Shown here piece by piece: positions 44,842 through 55,177 of a stretch of 64,000 nt of DNA. The stretch spans positions 124,001 through 188,000 of the forward strand of contig NZ_CP103950.1 in the NCBI RefSeq assembly GCF_030517065.1. The letters are read 5' to 3'. The stretch is from Riemerella columbina. Its GTDB lineage: Bacteria > Bacteroidota > Bacteroidia > Flavobacteriales > Weeksellaceae. A model generated the notes under the pieces. That model was given only the letters and a program-made list of their open reading frames with translations, was not told the DNA's origin and did no database searches. Position numbers and translations under genes: made by a program. Numbering within the stretch: position 1 is the first letter of the stretch; each line of letters starts with the position of its first letter.

Positions 44842-45309
44842 ATGAATAAAAAAATACTGATTTTATTGTTGAGTTTTATCTCAATTTGCTTTTATTCTCA
44901 GCAGCGTATTATTTTTAAATATGATGCATCTGGCAACCAAATTTATCGTGGTAAAGAGCAATTATTAGTTTCTAATCTTGGAATGCCAGAAAAGCCTATA
45001 TTAATGCCATTAGACATTACCAATGAAGCAATTGATGAAGATGAACTATTCTGGACACATATCCAACTTTACCCAGTGCCTGTATCATCAGTTTTAACGG
45101 TTAGATGGGATACAGAGGTGAACGATTTAGTAGATTCAGTTACTTTATACAATCATAATCAATTGATTAATTTATTTACTCAAAGAAATATTCCAAATCT
45201 TAATTACCAAGTAGAAATCAATATGAAACCCTATCGATTAGGTGTTTACATATTAAGCTTTCAACTTAAAGATGGTAGAGTACTGACAAAAAATATCATT
45301 AAAGAATAA
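44842..45309 (+). CDS. Small T9SS type A sorting-domain protein
   Basis: 155 aa from the ATG at 44842 (MNKKILILLLSFISICFYSQ, signal peptide). A short mature part contains KYDASGNQIYRGKEQ, which resembles a YD-repeat unit. The remaining ~80 residues look like a type A C-terminal sorting domain of the type IX secretion system (YPVPVSSVLTVRWD, YRLGVYILSFQLKDGRVLTK). 4 bp after the fibre-like gene and 31 bp before the RHS gene, so co-expressed. Perhaps a T9SS-exported anchor or adaptor for the toxin (inference). Confidence 0.75.
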   Translation: MNKKILILLLSFISICFYSQQRIIFKYDASGNQIYRGKEQLLVSNLGMPEKPILMPLDITNEAIDEDELFWTHIQLYPVPVSSVLTVRWDTEVNDLVDSVTLYNHNQLINLFTQRNIPNLNYQVEINMKPYRLGVYILSFQLKDGRVLTKNIIKE

Positions 45310-45340
45310 TAAAGAAAGATAACCAATCACGAAACACTAT

Positions 45341-48300
45341 ATGAAAAAAAACTATTTTTTATTATTTATAATTTTCACACAATTTCTTTTAGGTCAGACT
45401 ATATTAAATCAGCCAGAAGTACAAGGGCGTACGGTGCAAGATCCGGTTGCTATTATTTTAACACCTGGATTTCAGGCAAAGGGAAATAAAACTTTTGTAG
45501 CTAAAATAGGAGAGGGATCTACTGTACCTAGTAGTCCTTCTGATTCAAAGGCAGGAGCAGATCTTCCTAAAGGAACGGTAAGTCATGGACCATTTGGATT
45601 TCATGACACTCAAGGAAGTATTGATGTTTCACCACAAGGTCAGCTACAATATACGCTTCCTATAGCCTTACCCCCTGGAATAAAATCAGTAGCCCCTCAG
45701 GTTAATTTATTCTATGATAGTGGCAGTGGCAATGGTATAGCAGGGTATGGTTGGAGTATATCGGGTGTAACAGCCATAAATAGAGTAGGAAAAACAATAG
45801 AGAAAGATGGGAAATTAGAAGGTATTAAACTTAATTATGATGATGTCTATAGTTTTAACGGTCAGAGATTAGTTTTAAAATCAGGCTCTTATGGAAAGGA
45901 TGGTGCAGAATATACGACAGAGAAATATTCTAATGTAAAAATTAAATCTATAGGAGCTATCTCGGGCAAGGCATGGCAAGGTCCAGACTATTGGGAAGTG
46001 ACCTTTGAAGATGGCTCACAAGCGTGGTATGGAAATGCAGTAAATGCTAAGACCCCTACTGAGTATAATATCGTAAAGTGGCAAGATGCTCAAGGCAATT
46101 ATATTACTTATCACTATCAGCAAACTTATAATGTCTCTCGTATTTCTATGATAGAGTGGGGAGGTAATACTATTTTAAATCAACCGCATTTCAATAAAAT
46201 TTTATTTACATATCAAAATAGAGCGCTAAAAGAAACATCTTATGTTATGGGAGAGCGCTTTTTACAGGATCAATTATTATCTGAAGTTCAAGTTACTACT
46301 CAAGGAGAGCAATTTAAAAAATATGTAATCAACTATAATTCAGAGGGTAGTAGCCAGGGGTATCAGCGAGTAGAAAATATTATAGAATATAACTCTAATA
46401 ATGAGCCTGCTAATCCAGTGAGATTTGAGTATGAAAGTTTAGATTTGTCAGGATTTAAATTTTCAAGTTTTACAGATAGCAATAGTAATAAATTGGTAGG
46501 AGATTTTGATGGAGATGGCAAGTTGGATTTTATAAAGTATTTTAAATCATTTAAAGAATGTAAAAAAGAATCTGAGCCAGAGTGGGTTTGTGATGAAAGG
46601 GATTATGATGGGTGTTTCTATGAAACACATTGTTTAGAAGAAGAAACATACCCTGAGGGGCTATATCTCTTTAGAGGCGCCCTTGATGATGTTAAAAAAG
46701 AACGCTTAAGTATCGGTAATTCTGATTTTTCAGAGCAAGATTTTAATAACACAGCCATCCCTGTTACAGTAAAAGATAGCCAAGGGTTTATAAATACTTC
46801 ACAGGGCTTTGCACTATATAAAAAAATATATAACCCAGAGATAGACAAGTTCGATTTAGAAATTCAAGTATATCAATTAGGAAATAATAATCAAATCATC
46901 AAAGCGTATTCCAGAATTATTCCTAATGAAATGTATGATCGAACAGAAGGTTCATTATATCCCTTACCTAAAGATCCTTCAGAAGAATCTAATTTTGCTA
47001 TTGAGACAATAGTAATGAAACTTAGAGAGTTAGATATTAATGGAGATGGTAACCCTAAACTTGTATTATCCTTAAAGGACAAATCATGTGTAGCTTTAAT
47101 AAAATTACCAAATCCCAAATATCCTCCTTCTGAACCTGAAGAGCCAGAGATAGAATGTTCGGAATTTTATCGGTATTTGATTATAGATGAAAATAATGCA
47201 TATAATTTATATTCCAATTCAATTACAGATATTTTTAACTCTCATAAAACAGGAGATTTTGATGGAGATGGAAAAATAGATTTATTAACAGATAGTAGAT
47301 ACCCTACGATAGTAAAGATAGAGAGTGAGCAAGATTCAAATGGAGCTATTGTTTACTCAATGAATCGTAGTCCTTTTTACTCTGATGGAGAATTGGAAGG
47401 ACTTGTAAAAGACTCTTTCACAGGAGACTTTAATGGAGATGGTAAGACAGATTTACTAATCCCACAAGGACATAATAATAGAAATTGGTTACTTTATATA
47501 TCAGATGGAAAGAAATTTAGAAAGCAGAATTTAGAAAATTTTAATTCTGTTTATCGTCCTGTATCAGATAATTATAGCGCTAAAGGTAGGCATTATTACT
47601 ATAATAGAAATTACTTAATTCAAGATATTAATCAAGATGGAAAAGATGATTTTATAGAGATCGGTGTTCATACCCGTATCAATAGAAAGCCAAACAATCA
47701 CTATGCTACTTTTGTTATTAATTTATATGAAAATATAGGTTCTAATCAAGAGGGTAATATTCTTTTTTCGAAGAAAAATATTGATTCACATCAGGAAATG
47801 GCATTTCAGCCTAGTTTGATTATGGGTCGGTCAGAATATAGTGATTATCCATTTTTTTATACTGATGAAAATGGAAAGCAGTACGCAAGCATTCCTAATC
47901 CTGCATATAAAGTAGGCATAAAATCATTTGATGTATTTTATCCATTGGTTGGAACCCATTTGATTAATAACCAATATCATCAACTCATGATGATGATTCG
48001 CGGTAAAATGTTTAAATATACAGCCAATAGTATTAAAAATAAATCCCGTATATCGGCTATTTATCAAGGGGGTATAGCTACGAGGGTAGAATATAAAGAA
48101 TTAGACCCACAAGCAAATCCTCATTTATATCAACCGATAAAAAAAGAAGTGTATCCTTTGGTGGAGCTAGATCGTCTTTCGCAGTCTTATGTCGTTGCTC
48201 AGCTTAAACAAATGATCAACGAAAACCTTGTAAGAAAACAAGACTTCTTATATAGAGGGGCATTAGCACATCTTCATGGTAAGGGAATGTTAGGCTTTAG

Positions 48301-51300
48301 ACAAATCGCTCGTTCTTCATGGTATACAGAAGTTACCGAGAATAGCAAAATATGGAGTGGCGTAGAAATAGATCCCCATACAGAAAGTGTTCCTATAAAG
48401 GAATGGACCATAAAAACCAATCAAGAGACAGAAGTATTTCCTAAAGATTTATCTCTGACTAATACGCAATTACTTAGTTTAAAAACGACATTCTATACTA
48501 CAGATTTACTAGTTAATGGCAATAAAATAGCAGCTATAACAGCATCGAATAGAGATAAAATCGTTAAAGCCATAGTGCCTACTAATATCATATCTAAAGA
48601 TTATCTCAAAGATACAACGACCAATAGTAGTATCAGTTATGATCACTATTATTTACCGATTAAGACCATAACCAAGACCATGAGTGGAGCATCAGTCTGT
48701 GGCACATCTACCACTAGTTTAGAGTATCTTCCACCCAACCTCTCAGCTACAGGTAAAGACTACCATATAGGAAGACCACGCTCTAAGACAGATCTGATGC
48801 AAGCCTATGGAGATACTAAAGGAGCAAAAGAAGAATATATTTACGAGAATAATCTCCTCAAAACTCTCAAAACCTGGAATAGAGATAACTTGGGTTGGTT
48901 ACAGGAAACTTATGAGTATGATGGCTTTGGCAACCTTATTCAAAAAACAGTGAGTAATAGTACCGATGCCCAAACCCAAACCACTAAAACGGAATACGAT
49001 TCTAAAGGTCGCTTTGTTATTAAAAAGATAGATCATTTAGGTTTAATCACTCGTATAACCTATAACCATTGGGGGCAAGTCCTTACGCAAACAGATCCGT
49101 TAGGTAACCAATTAACCAATACCTATGATGCTTGGGGAAAACTGCTAAGTGCTAAAACCAATTTAGGAGGTACCATCACTTACACTTACGAAAAACTAAG
49201 AAATTTAGACTCTAAAATTACGGAGTATCACCCAGATGGAGGTGTGGTTGCTAAATACAGCAATACTATAGGACAGAATTACCTTTCTTCTACCAAAGCT
49301 TTTGGAAATCAATGGATATTTACAAAAATAGAATATGATGATTTAGGTAGAAAGGTTAAAGAATCTGAGCCTTATTTTGAAGGTCAAAACCCAACTCAAT
49401 GGAATACAATTGCATATGATGATTATTCACGACCTATAAAATCCGTCGCCTTTACAGGTAAAATAATAGAAACCCAATACACCACAAATACCGTAATTAC
49501 TACGGAAACCAATGCCAATAATCGTTTCAAAAAACAAACCTTTGATGCGTTAGGAAATATCATCTCTTCTCAAGATAAAGGAGGAACTATTACATTCAAA
49601 TACAATGCAGCGGGAGAGCAAATAGAAGCTAAGTATGGCACCAATATCGTCACCACTAAATATGATGCTTGGGGCAGAAAAATAGAGTTTAATGATCCCT
49701 CTAATGGAGTTTACCGCTATGAATACAATGGTTTTGGTCAGCCTACAAAAACCATAAGTCCTAAAGGAACTAAAACTTATGCCTATAATGCTAAAGGGCA
49801 ACTTATTGCCCAAAGAGAAATCTCTACAGATGATAGTCATGCAACAGATAAAAACATCAACTTTATCTATAATAATCAAGGGCTACTAATACAAAAATTA
49901 GGTACCTCCAAAGGAAAAACCTATCGCTCAGTGATCACATATGATGCGTTTGGGCGGGTACTTTCTACCTCAGAAGAGAATAATGGGCGGTATTTTATGC
50001 AGAAAGACATTATTTATGATGATAAAAACCGTGTAACCTCTTATGAAAAAAGCCTCTATTCTGGTGGTATTTATACCAAAGCCCAAATAGAGAATGTTTA
50101 TGATACATGGTCAGGAGAACTCCATCAAATCAAAGATAAAAACTCTAAAAAAATCTTATGGCAACTTACAGAAGCCAATGCCAGAGGGCAAGTACAGCGG
50201 GCACAGCTGGGAGCCGTGCATATAGAGAACACCTATGATAGAAATGGTTTCTTGTCTAATATCAACCATAGTTCTGCCCAGAAACCGAGCCTTTTGCAGA
50301 TTGGTTATAGGTTTGATGCAATTAAAAATGAATTACTAAGCAGAATTACAGGCGGAGATTTTGACATCTCAGAAACCTTTAAGTATGATGAAAATAACCG
50401 TTTAATCAATTGGACTAACCCTCGCACAGGGCAGCTGCATCATAACGTTTATGATGCACAAGGGCGTATTATAGAAAACGACCAGTTAGGGAAAATTATA
50501 TTCGGTAATCACCATAAAATATATCAACCAACCGCCCTTACGCTCAATACAGCAGGTGCTCAGAATCTAAAAAACAATTGGGTCCAAGAGATTTCTTATA
50601 ATGAGAATAATGACCCTGTTCTGATCCAAGGTGAGAAAGGCGATGTCTTTTTTGAATATGGACTTACTGCTATGAGGCAGGTGGTTCATTTTGGTGGTAA
50701 AATAACCCCAGAGCACAAAAGCCGATACACCCGCTACTATTCAGAAGATGGCAGTTATGAAGTAACCACCAATAACCAAACCGGAAAAGAGAAGCACATA
50801 TTATACATAGGAGGTACGCCTTACGAAAGCCAAATTATCTATCTTAAAAATGAAAACGAAAGCATAGGAAGTTATAAATTCTTGCACAAAGACTATTTAG
50901 GCAGTATTTTAGCGATTAGTGATGAGGCAGGCAACAAGGTAGAACAACGCCACTATGATGCTTGGGGAAATCTTACCCATTTAAAAATAGCCAATAATGC
51001 AACTATAACGGATAAAAACCAAATTAATAACTATTTAGCCAGTGGCAATTTAGTAACAGATAGAGGTTATACAAGCCACGAGCATCTGGCAGAAGTAGGA
51101 TTGATCCATATGAATGGCAGGCTATACGATCCATTATTACGAAGATTCCTAAACGCCGATGAAAACATACAAGACGCCTTTAACACCCAAAACTACAACA
51201 AATACAGCTATGTACTAAACAACCCGCTGATGTACAATGACCCAAGTGGAGAGTTCTTTGCGTTCCTTGGGCTTGGAGTATTATTTTGGAAAGCTGTTTT

Positions 51301-52306
51301 TATTGGTGCGGCAGTTGGTTTAGCAAGCTACACCGTAGGTCTAGCCGTTACCGGCAATCTACACCAATGGAATATAGGCAGTGCATTAAAGTCTATGCTT
51401 TGGGGTGCCGTAGGAGGAGCCGCTACATTTGGAATAGGAAGTATATTTAGCAGTTCTGCCGGCACACTAACCTCCTTTGCGAGTGGTTTAAAAAACACCC
51501 TAGGGGGCGTTGGTTTAGCTGTAGTACAAGCCGGTACGCATGCTATCTCCCAAGGGGTATTAGGCTTAATGCAAGGGCAAGATTTTTTAAGCTCAGCAGT
51601 TGGAGGCTTTGCAGGAAGTTTAGGTGCTAGCGGTTGGAGTAGTATTATAGGTAGCACAGGAGCATCTATGATAGCTTTTGGAGCATTGTCAGGCGGTATA
51701 GGCGCGGAACTAAGCGATGGCAACTTCTGGCAAGGAGCGGTAACTGGTGGGATAGTATCAGGGCTGAATCATGGGTTGCATAAATTGGGGAATGAAGATA
51801 ATCCGCGTAAACCAATTAAAACTAAAAGATTGGTAAGTAAAAGCCAAAATCATTCATTATCAAAGGGGAGCCGAGGCGGGCAATCTGTTATTACTCCCGA
51901 AAACCCTGGAAATCAAGTTGGAAATGGTAAGGGAATGTTTGCACCAACAGGCTCACAAAGTATGGTTACTTCCAATTTAACCTATTATGACGATGGAACA
52001 GTCGATATTACTATGACAACACAAGTTGCAAGAATGAATACGACAGGTTCTTATATAGCTAATTACAATATTATTGGACCTAATGGAAATATAATTGATG
52101 CAGGTTTTTTGGTTAATAAAGCATTTGGAATTACAAGGATGGATTATAATGTGTATACAGTTCAAGGAAGTGCTGCAGTTTTATCTACAGCTAAGTTTTC
52201 GGTTCCTTTAAATTCCACAATAAAAATAAATGTGGGACTTACATACAAAATTCCAGCAGGAGGAACAGGAGCAATAATAACCACCCATATAATAAAAATC
52301 AGGTAA
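45341..52306 (+). CDS. SpvB/FG-GAP/YD-repeat RHS polymorphic toxin, full length
   Basis: 2321 aa. Order seen: signal peptide (MKKNYFLLFIIFTQFLLGQ); SpvB-like N-terminal domain (~85-375; SIDVSPQGQLQYTLPIALPP); four FG-GAP/VCBS calcium-binding-type repeats (GDFDGDGKLDF ~385, GDFDGDGKIDL ~637, GDFNGDGKTDL ~693, DINQDGKDDF ~761); YD repeats (~1185-1720); RHS core (YDAWGNLTHL ~1871, HMNGRLYDPLLRRFLNADE, NNPLMYNDPSGEF ~1960-1972); a hydrophobic glycine-rich pre-toxin; the anchor GNFWQGAVTGGIVSGLNHGL (~2125-2146); and a variable tip (~2150-2321) of beta-rich sequence, no family recognised. The RHS shell should encapsulate the tip (family knowledge). Its immunity candidate starts 3 bp later. Confidence 0.92.
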   Translation: MKKNYFLLFIIFTQFLLGQTILNQPEVQGRTVQDPVAIILTPGFQAKGNKTFVAKIGEGSTVPSSPSDSKAGADLPKGTVSHGPFGFHDTQGSIDVSPQGQLQYTLPIALPPGIKSVAPQVNLFYDSGSGNGIAGYGWSISGVTAINRVGKTIEKDGKLEGIKLNYDDVYSFNGQRLVLKSGSYGKDGAEYTTEKYSNVKIKSIGAISGKAWQGPDYWEVTFEDGSQAWYGNAVNAKTPTEYNIVKWQDAQGNYITYHYQQTYNVSRISMIEWGGNTILNQPHFNKILFTYQNRALKETSYVMGERFLQDQLLSEVQVTTQGEQFKKYVINYNSEGSSQGYQRVENIIEYNSNNEPANPVRFEYESLDLSGFKFSSFTDSNSNKLVGDFDGDGKLDFIKYFKSFKECKKESEPEWVCDERDYDGCFYETHCLEEETYPEGLYLFRGALDDVKKERLSIGNSDFSEQDFNNTAIPVTVKDSQGFINTSQGFALYKKIYNPEIDKFDLEIQVYQLGNNNQIIKAYSRIIPNEMYDRTEGSLYPLPKDPSEESNFAIETIVMKLRELDINGDGNPKLVLSLKDKSCVALIKLPNPKYPPSEPEEPEIECSEFYRYLIIDENNAYNLYSNSITDIFNSHKTGDFDGDGKIDLLTDSRYPTIVKIESEQDSNGAIVYSMNRSPFYSDGELEGLVKDSFTGDFNGDGKTDLLIPQGHNNRNWLLYISDGKKFRKQNLENFNSVYRPVSDNYSAKGRHYYYNRNYLIQDINQDGKDDFIEIGVHTRINRKPNNHYATFVINLYENIGSNQEGNILFSKKNIDSHQEMAFQPSLIMGRSEYSDYPFFYTDENGKQYASIPNPAYKVGIKSFDVFYPLVGTHLINNQYHQLMMMIRGKMFKYTANSIKNKSRISAIYQGGIATRVEYKELDPQANPHLYQPIKKEVYPLVELDRLSQSYVVAQLKQMINENLVRKQDFLYRGALAHLHGKGMLGFRQIARSSWYTEVTENSKIWSGVEIDPHTESVPIKEWTIKTNQETEVFPKDLSLTNTQLLSLKTTFYTTDLLVNGNKIAAITASNRDKIVKAIVPTNIISKDYLKDTTTNSSISYDHYYLPIKTITKTMSGASVCGTSTTSLEYLPPNLSATGKDYHIGRPRSKTDLMQAYGDTKGAKEEYIYENNLLKTLKTWNRDNLGWLQETYEYDGFGNLIQKTVSNSTDAQTQTTKTEYDSKGRFVIKKIDHLGLITRITYNHWGQVLTQTDPLGNQLTNTYDAWGKLLSAKTNLGGTITYTYEKLRNLDSKITEYHPDGGVVAKYSNTIGQNYLSSTKAFGNQWIFTKIEYDDLGRKVKESEPYFEGQNPTQWNTIAYDDYSRPIKSVAFTGKIIETQYTTNTVITTETNANNRFKKQTFDALGNIISSQDKGGTITFKYNAAGEQIEAKYGTNIVTTKYDAWGRKIEFNDPSNGVYRYEYNGFGQPTKTISPKGTKTYAYNAKGQLIAQREISTDDSHATDKNINFIYNNQGLLIQKLGTSKGKTYRSVITYDAFGRVLSTSEENNGRYFMQKDIIYDDKNRVTSYEKSLYSGGIYTKAQIENVYDTWSGELHQIKDKNSKKILWQLTEANARGQVQRAQLGAVHIENTYDRNGFLSNINHSSAQKPSLLQIGYRFDAIKNELLSRITGGDFDISETFKYDENNRLINWTNPRTGQLHHNVYDAQGRIIENDQLGKIIFGNHHKIYQPTALTLNTAGAQNLKNNWVQEISYNENNDPVLIQGEKGDVFFEYGLTAMRQVVHFGGKITPEHKSRYTRYYSEDGSYEVTTNNQTGKEKHILYIGGTPYESQIIYLKNENESIGSYKFLHKDYLGSILAISDEAGNKVEQRHYDAWGNLTHLKIANNATITDKNQINNYLASGNLVTDRGYTSHEHLAEVGLIHMNGRLYDPLLRRFLNADENIQDAFNTQNYNKYSYVLNNPLMYNDPSGEFFAFLGLGVLFWKAVFIGAAVGLASYTVGLAVTGNLHQWNIGSALKSMLWGAVGGAATFGIGSIFSSSAGTLTSFASGLKNTLGGVGLAVVQAGTHAISQGVLGLMQGQDFLSSAVGGFAGSLGASGWSSIIGSTGASMIAFGALSGGIGAELSDGNFWQGAVTGGIVSGLNHGLHKLGNEDNPRKPIKTKRLVSKSQNHSLSKGSRGGQSVITPENPGNQVGNGKGMFAPTGSQSMVTSNLTYYDDGTVDITMTTQVARMNTTGSYIANYNIIGPNGNIIDAGFLVNKAFGITRMDYNVYTVQGSAAVLSTAKFSVPLNSTIKINVGLTYKIPAGGTGAIITTHIIKIR

Positions 52307-52308
52307 TT

Positions 52309-52965
52309 ATGTGCAGAAAAGTATTTATAGTAAACATATTTTTAATTTTTTTTACACTTTTGAGTTGTAAAAAAAATGAAGAGAATTGCTATGAAAAATT
52401 CCAAGATTTATATTTGAAAAATCATTCTCTTTGGATGACTTTTGATAGAATTGGAGTTGAATCCAATAGTGATTTTTCGAATGAAGATTACAAAAAAATA
52501 AAAAAACAATTAAATGACAGCCTCCAGATTACTATTGATTGTGCTTTAAAAAATTACAAAGAAAATGAAGTTTTGTATTTGTATAAAATGAAGCAACTTT
52601 TTTTAACCGGCCGCTTGGATGAAGCAGAGACTTTTCTAAACACCATAGATAGACGCATTGTGAAAGATGATATTTACTTTCAGTTGCAATTATTCTCTCT
52701 ACTATGTAAAGAGTTATCTACTCAAAAAGCTCCTATTGATGATTATAAAAAACTTCTGAAAACCTATTCTCCTGACCTGAATCCAGCTTATAAAGATAGG
52801 GCTTTTGAAGCTTTTTTAACTTATCTCATAGATAATAGAACTGGTGAATTTAAAGAGAAATTAGAAGCAAAATATCCAACTTCTAATCCAATACTAACCG
52901 AGTATACTCGAAAAAATATTATTAAGGATATAATGATGAGAGGAGATATGTTGATTTTTGATTAA
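52309..52965 (+). CDS. Lipoprotein, candidate immunity protein for the RHS tip
   Basis: 218 aa. Lipoprotein signal MCRKVFIVNIFLIFFTLLSC (lipobox LLSC). The remainder is helical and TPR-like (NEVLYLYKMKQLFLTGRLDEAETFLN). It starts 3 bp after the full-length RHS gene, the usual place of a cognate immunity gene. An envelope lipoprotein would suggest the toxin is neutralised in the periplasm. Assignment rests on position. Confidence 0.65.
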   Translation: MCRKVFIVNIFLIFFTLLSCKKNEENCYEKFQDLYLKNHSLWMTFDRIGVESNSDFSNEDYKKIKKQLNDSLQITIDCALKNYKENEVLYLYKMKQLFLTGRLDEAETFLNTIDRRIVKDDIYFQLQLFSLLCKELSTQKAPIDDYKKLLKTYSPDLNPAYKDRAFEAFLTYLIDNRTGEFKEKLEAKYPTSNPILTEYTRKNIIKDIMMRGDMLIFD

Positions 52966-53629
52966 AGGGTTATATTATTTTCACCCAAGTTGTGTGGTAA
53001 TAGGCGGTAGTGAAGCCTCTATGATTACTTTTAGCACCTTCTCTGGAGGTATTAGTACGGAGCTAACCGGTGGAAATTTCTGGCAAGGAGCTATTACTGG
53101 TGGTTTAGTTGCTGGGTTAAACCACGCGATGCATAAATTAGATCCTCCAAAAGGATTTAAAGGCAAAAGCTGGACGGATAAGGATGGAACATTTACCAAA
53201 AATGAAGACGGTAGTTATAATGTGGATAATAGTCCAGAGGGAATAGGAAAATATAAAGAAATACAAGAAGTTGTTATCCGCGGTAAATCTAAGTTAATGC
53301 AGAATATAGAGGATATAACCAATGGTTTAGGGATTAGTGCTTCAACAAAAGAGACTCTGGCTAAATATTTTATAAAAGGAGAAATAACGCCTGCTGTAGA
53401 TAAATATTTTAGATATACTAAATATTTAGGGAGGGTCACTGGAGCTTATGGAGTTGCTTCTTCGACAATAGATTTTATGTATAACCCTAGCTGGAAATCA
53501 GGAACCAAGGCTATAATCTCGATAGCAGCTACGACTAAATATGTTAGCCCTCCTGTTGCCTTGATATTAGGAATTTCAGAAGTAACGGGATTTACAGATT
53601 GGACATTGAATAAAATTTATGGAAAATGA
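52958..53629 (+). pseudogene. Displaced RHS tip cassette 1 (membrane-type toxin), no RHS body
   Basis: The frame begins in the tail of the previous gene. RHS similarity starts at about 53000 (GGSEASMITFSTFSGGISTEL, compare GSTGASMIAFGALSGGIGAEL in the full protein) and includes the anchor GGNFWQGAITGGLVAGLNH. The tip (LDPPKGFKGKSWTDKDGTF to TDWTLNKIYGK) has hydrophobic Gly/Ala segments suggesting a membrane-acting toxin. It is paralogous to cassette 3. No secretion signal or RHS shell, so probably silent unless recombined into the main gene. Overlaps its immunity gene by 4 bp. Confidence 0.75.
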
Positions 53630-54018
53630 AAAAAATAATAGCGTTTTTATATGTGAGGCATAAGAATGATAAGAGGGTATCAGACATTGCTCATTTACAA
53701 ACATTTGTTGATATCTTCATCGTCCTTATGTTTCCTTATTTCTTTTTAGAAGAATGGTTGAATATTCATGTAATTATGTTTTTTAGAAAATTAGCTAATG
53801 GCGTGAAATGGTTGGAATATGTAATAGGAATTAGTTGTTTTGTCATACCTTTGTATATAATTTTTAGATATTTATTTCCTGAGGTAGAGTTAGAGAATCG
53901 TTATAAAAGCTATACTTACCCTAAATATTATCTTCTTATTTTACGGGTTGTGGGGCTCTTTATAGCATTGACATTTTTATTTCTTACACTAGAACTAAGG
54001 GGATATGGTATAGGTTAA
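53626..54018 (+). CDS. Membrane protein, candidate immunity for cassette 1
   Basis: 130 aa with three to four transmembrane segments. Shares the C-terminal pattern (FP..LE.RYK..TYPK.Y...LRV) and the FLY start with the protein at 55779-56171, whose partner toxin is likewise paralogous to cassette 1. ATG overlaps the toxin stop (ATGA). An integral-membrane immunity protein fits a membrane-damaging toxin. Confidence 0.68.
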   Translation: MKKIIAFLYVRHKNDKRVSDIAHLQTFVDIFIVLMFPYFFLEEWLNIHVIMFFRKLANGVKWLEYVIGISCFVIPLYIIFRYLFPEVELENRYKSYTYPKYYLLILRVVGLFIALTFLFLTLELRGYGIG

Positions 54019-54554
54019 CCGGTGGCAACTTCTGGCAAGGTGCTATTACAGGTGGTTTGGTCGCAGGGCTTAATCATGTGATGCATAAGATAGAAGCAAA
54101 AAATCGAAATATAGATCCTCCTCAAAAAAGTAAAAATGATTCAATTGATAGTAAGCTGAAAGATATAAAAAAAGGCACCAATATTTCAACCTCTATAGAA
54201 CTTATTGATGCGATGGATGAAGCTCTATCTCCTGATCAGAGAAGAATATTTGGTAAATATGGTGGGAAATTAGCTGGGTATGTTGCTGCAGGGGGAGAAG
54301 TTGTTTATAATGGAGTAGAGTATAATAATGGACGAATTAGTGGTTATAGATTTACTTATCGATTAGGTAAAACGGCTACAACAATGATTATTGGATCAAG
54401 TATAGCTGGTCCTAAAGGGGTAGCATTGGGTGTTTTAGTAGGATTGACTTTTGATCTAGTAGAAAAAGGCTGGGATAAATTTTATTCTGATACGAAACAA
54501 AGTGTTAATAGATTTGAAAATACTATGGTTTCAAATTGGATGAAATATAAATAA
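54015..54554 (+). pseudogene. Displaced RHS tip cassette 2
   Basis: Open frame beginning with the anchor LTGGNFWQGAITGGLVAGLNHVM, fused directly onto the last codons of the preceding immunity gene, so the recombination junction is near 54014. The tip of about 150 aa (from HKIEAKNRNIDPPQKS) has a hydrophobic glycine-rich C-terminal half (TATTMIIGSSIAGPKGVALGV), again membrane-active looking. There is no standard ATG before the anchor; a TTG at 54057 is the first possible start. Confidence 0.68.
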
Positions 54555-54569
54555 TAATAAATTTTAATA

Positions 54570-55049
54570 ATGATTAGTTTAAAAAAAAATCGCACTTTAA
54601 CAGAGTTGGGACTATTTACCATCGTTTATATATTGTTTCAAATGCTTATATGGTGGTATATAGGTTATGATATTTATTCTACTTTGGGGATGTTTTTTTT
54701 GTATTTTATATTTTATGCGCTCCCTGTTATAATTTTGTTTTTTAACTATAAGCGACATAGTTCTTGCAAGGCTTTTAACTTAAAGGAAATTAATAGTGAA
54801 GATATAGAAAAAGTATATTTAGTAGGAACAGCACATAAAATAAAAAACTCACAGAATGCTTATACATTGCCTTACTGTATGAATTTTTTTTACCTTAAAA
54901 TCCATTTGAAAAATAGTGATGAGCCTATTATAATTACTAGCGTAGATGATTATAATATAGAGAAAAGATTTTCTAAACATTTTCCCAATATAAAAATAGG
55001 AAAAGAAATCGATTTTTTTCCGTTATTCCCCAAACTGGATAAAATATGA
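54570..55049 (+). CDS. Membrane protein, candidate immunity for cassette 2
   Basis: 159 aa. Two N-terminal transmembrane segments (IVYILFQMLIWWYIGY, FFLYFIFYALPVIILFF) followed by a soluble domain of about 90 residues (INSEDIEKVYLVGTAHK). It follows cassette 2 after 15 bp. No family recognised; the immunity role is inferred from position and membrane topology. Confidence 0.62.
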   Translation: MISLKKNRTLTELGLFTIVYILFQMLIWWYIGYDIYSTLGMFFLYFIFYALPVIILFFNYKRHSSCKAFNLKEINSEDIEKVYLVGTAHKIKNSQNAYTLPYCMNFFYLKIHLKNSDEPIIITSVDDYNIEKRFSKHFPNIKIGKEIDFFPLFPKLDKI

Positions 55050-55177
55050 TTTCTATAAATTGATTTGAACTGCTATGTTTGTAGTATGTGATAATTATGG
55101 GAGATTAGCATCTTAGTTATTCGATAAAAGTAGAATTTAGAAGATGTGTTGAAGTCTATCTTTTGGGGAGAACAGAG

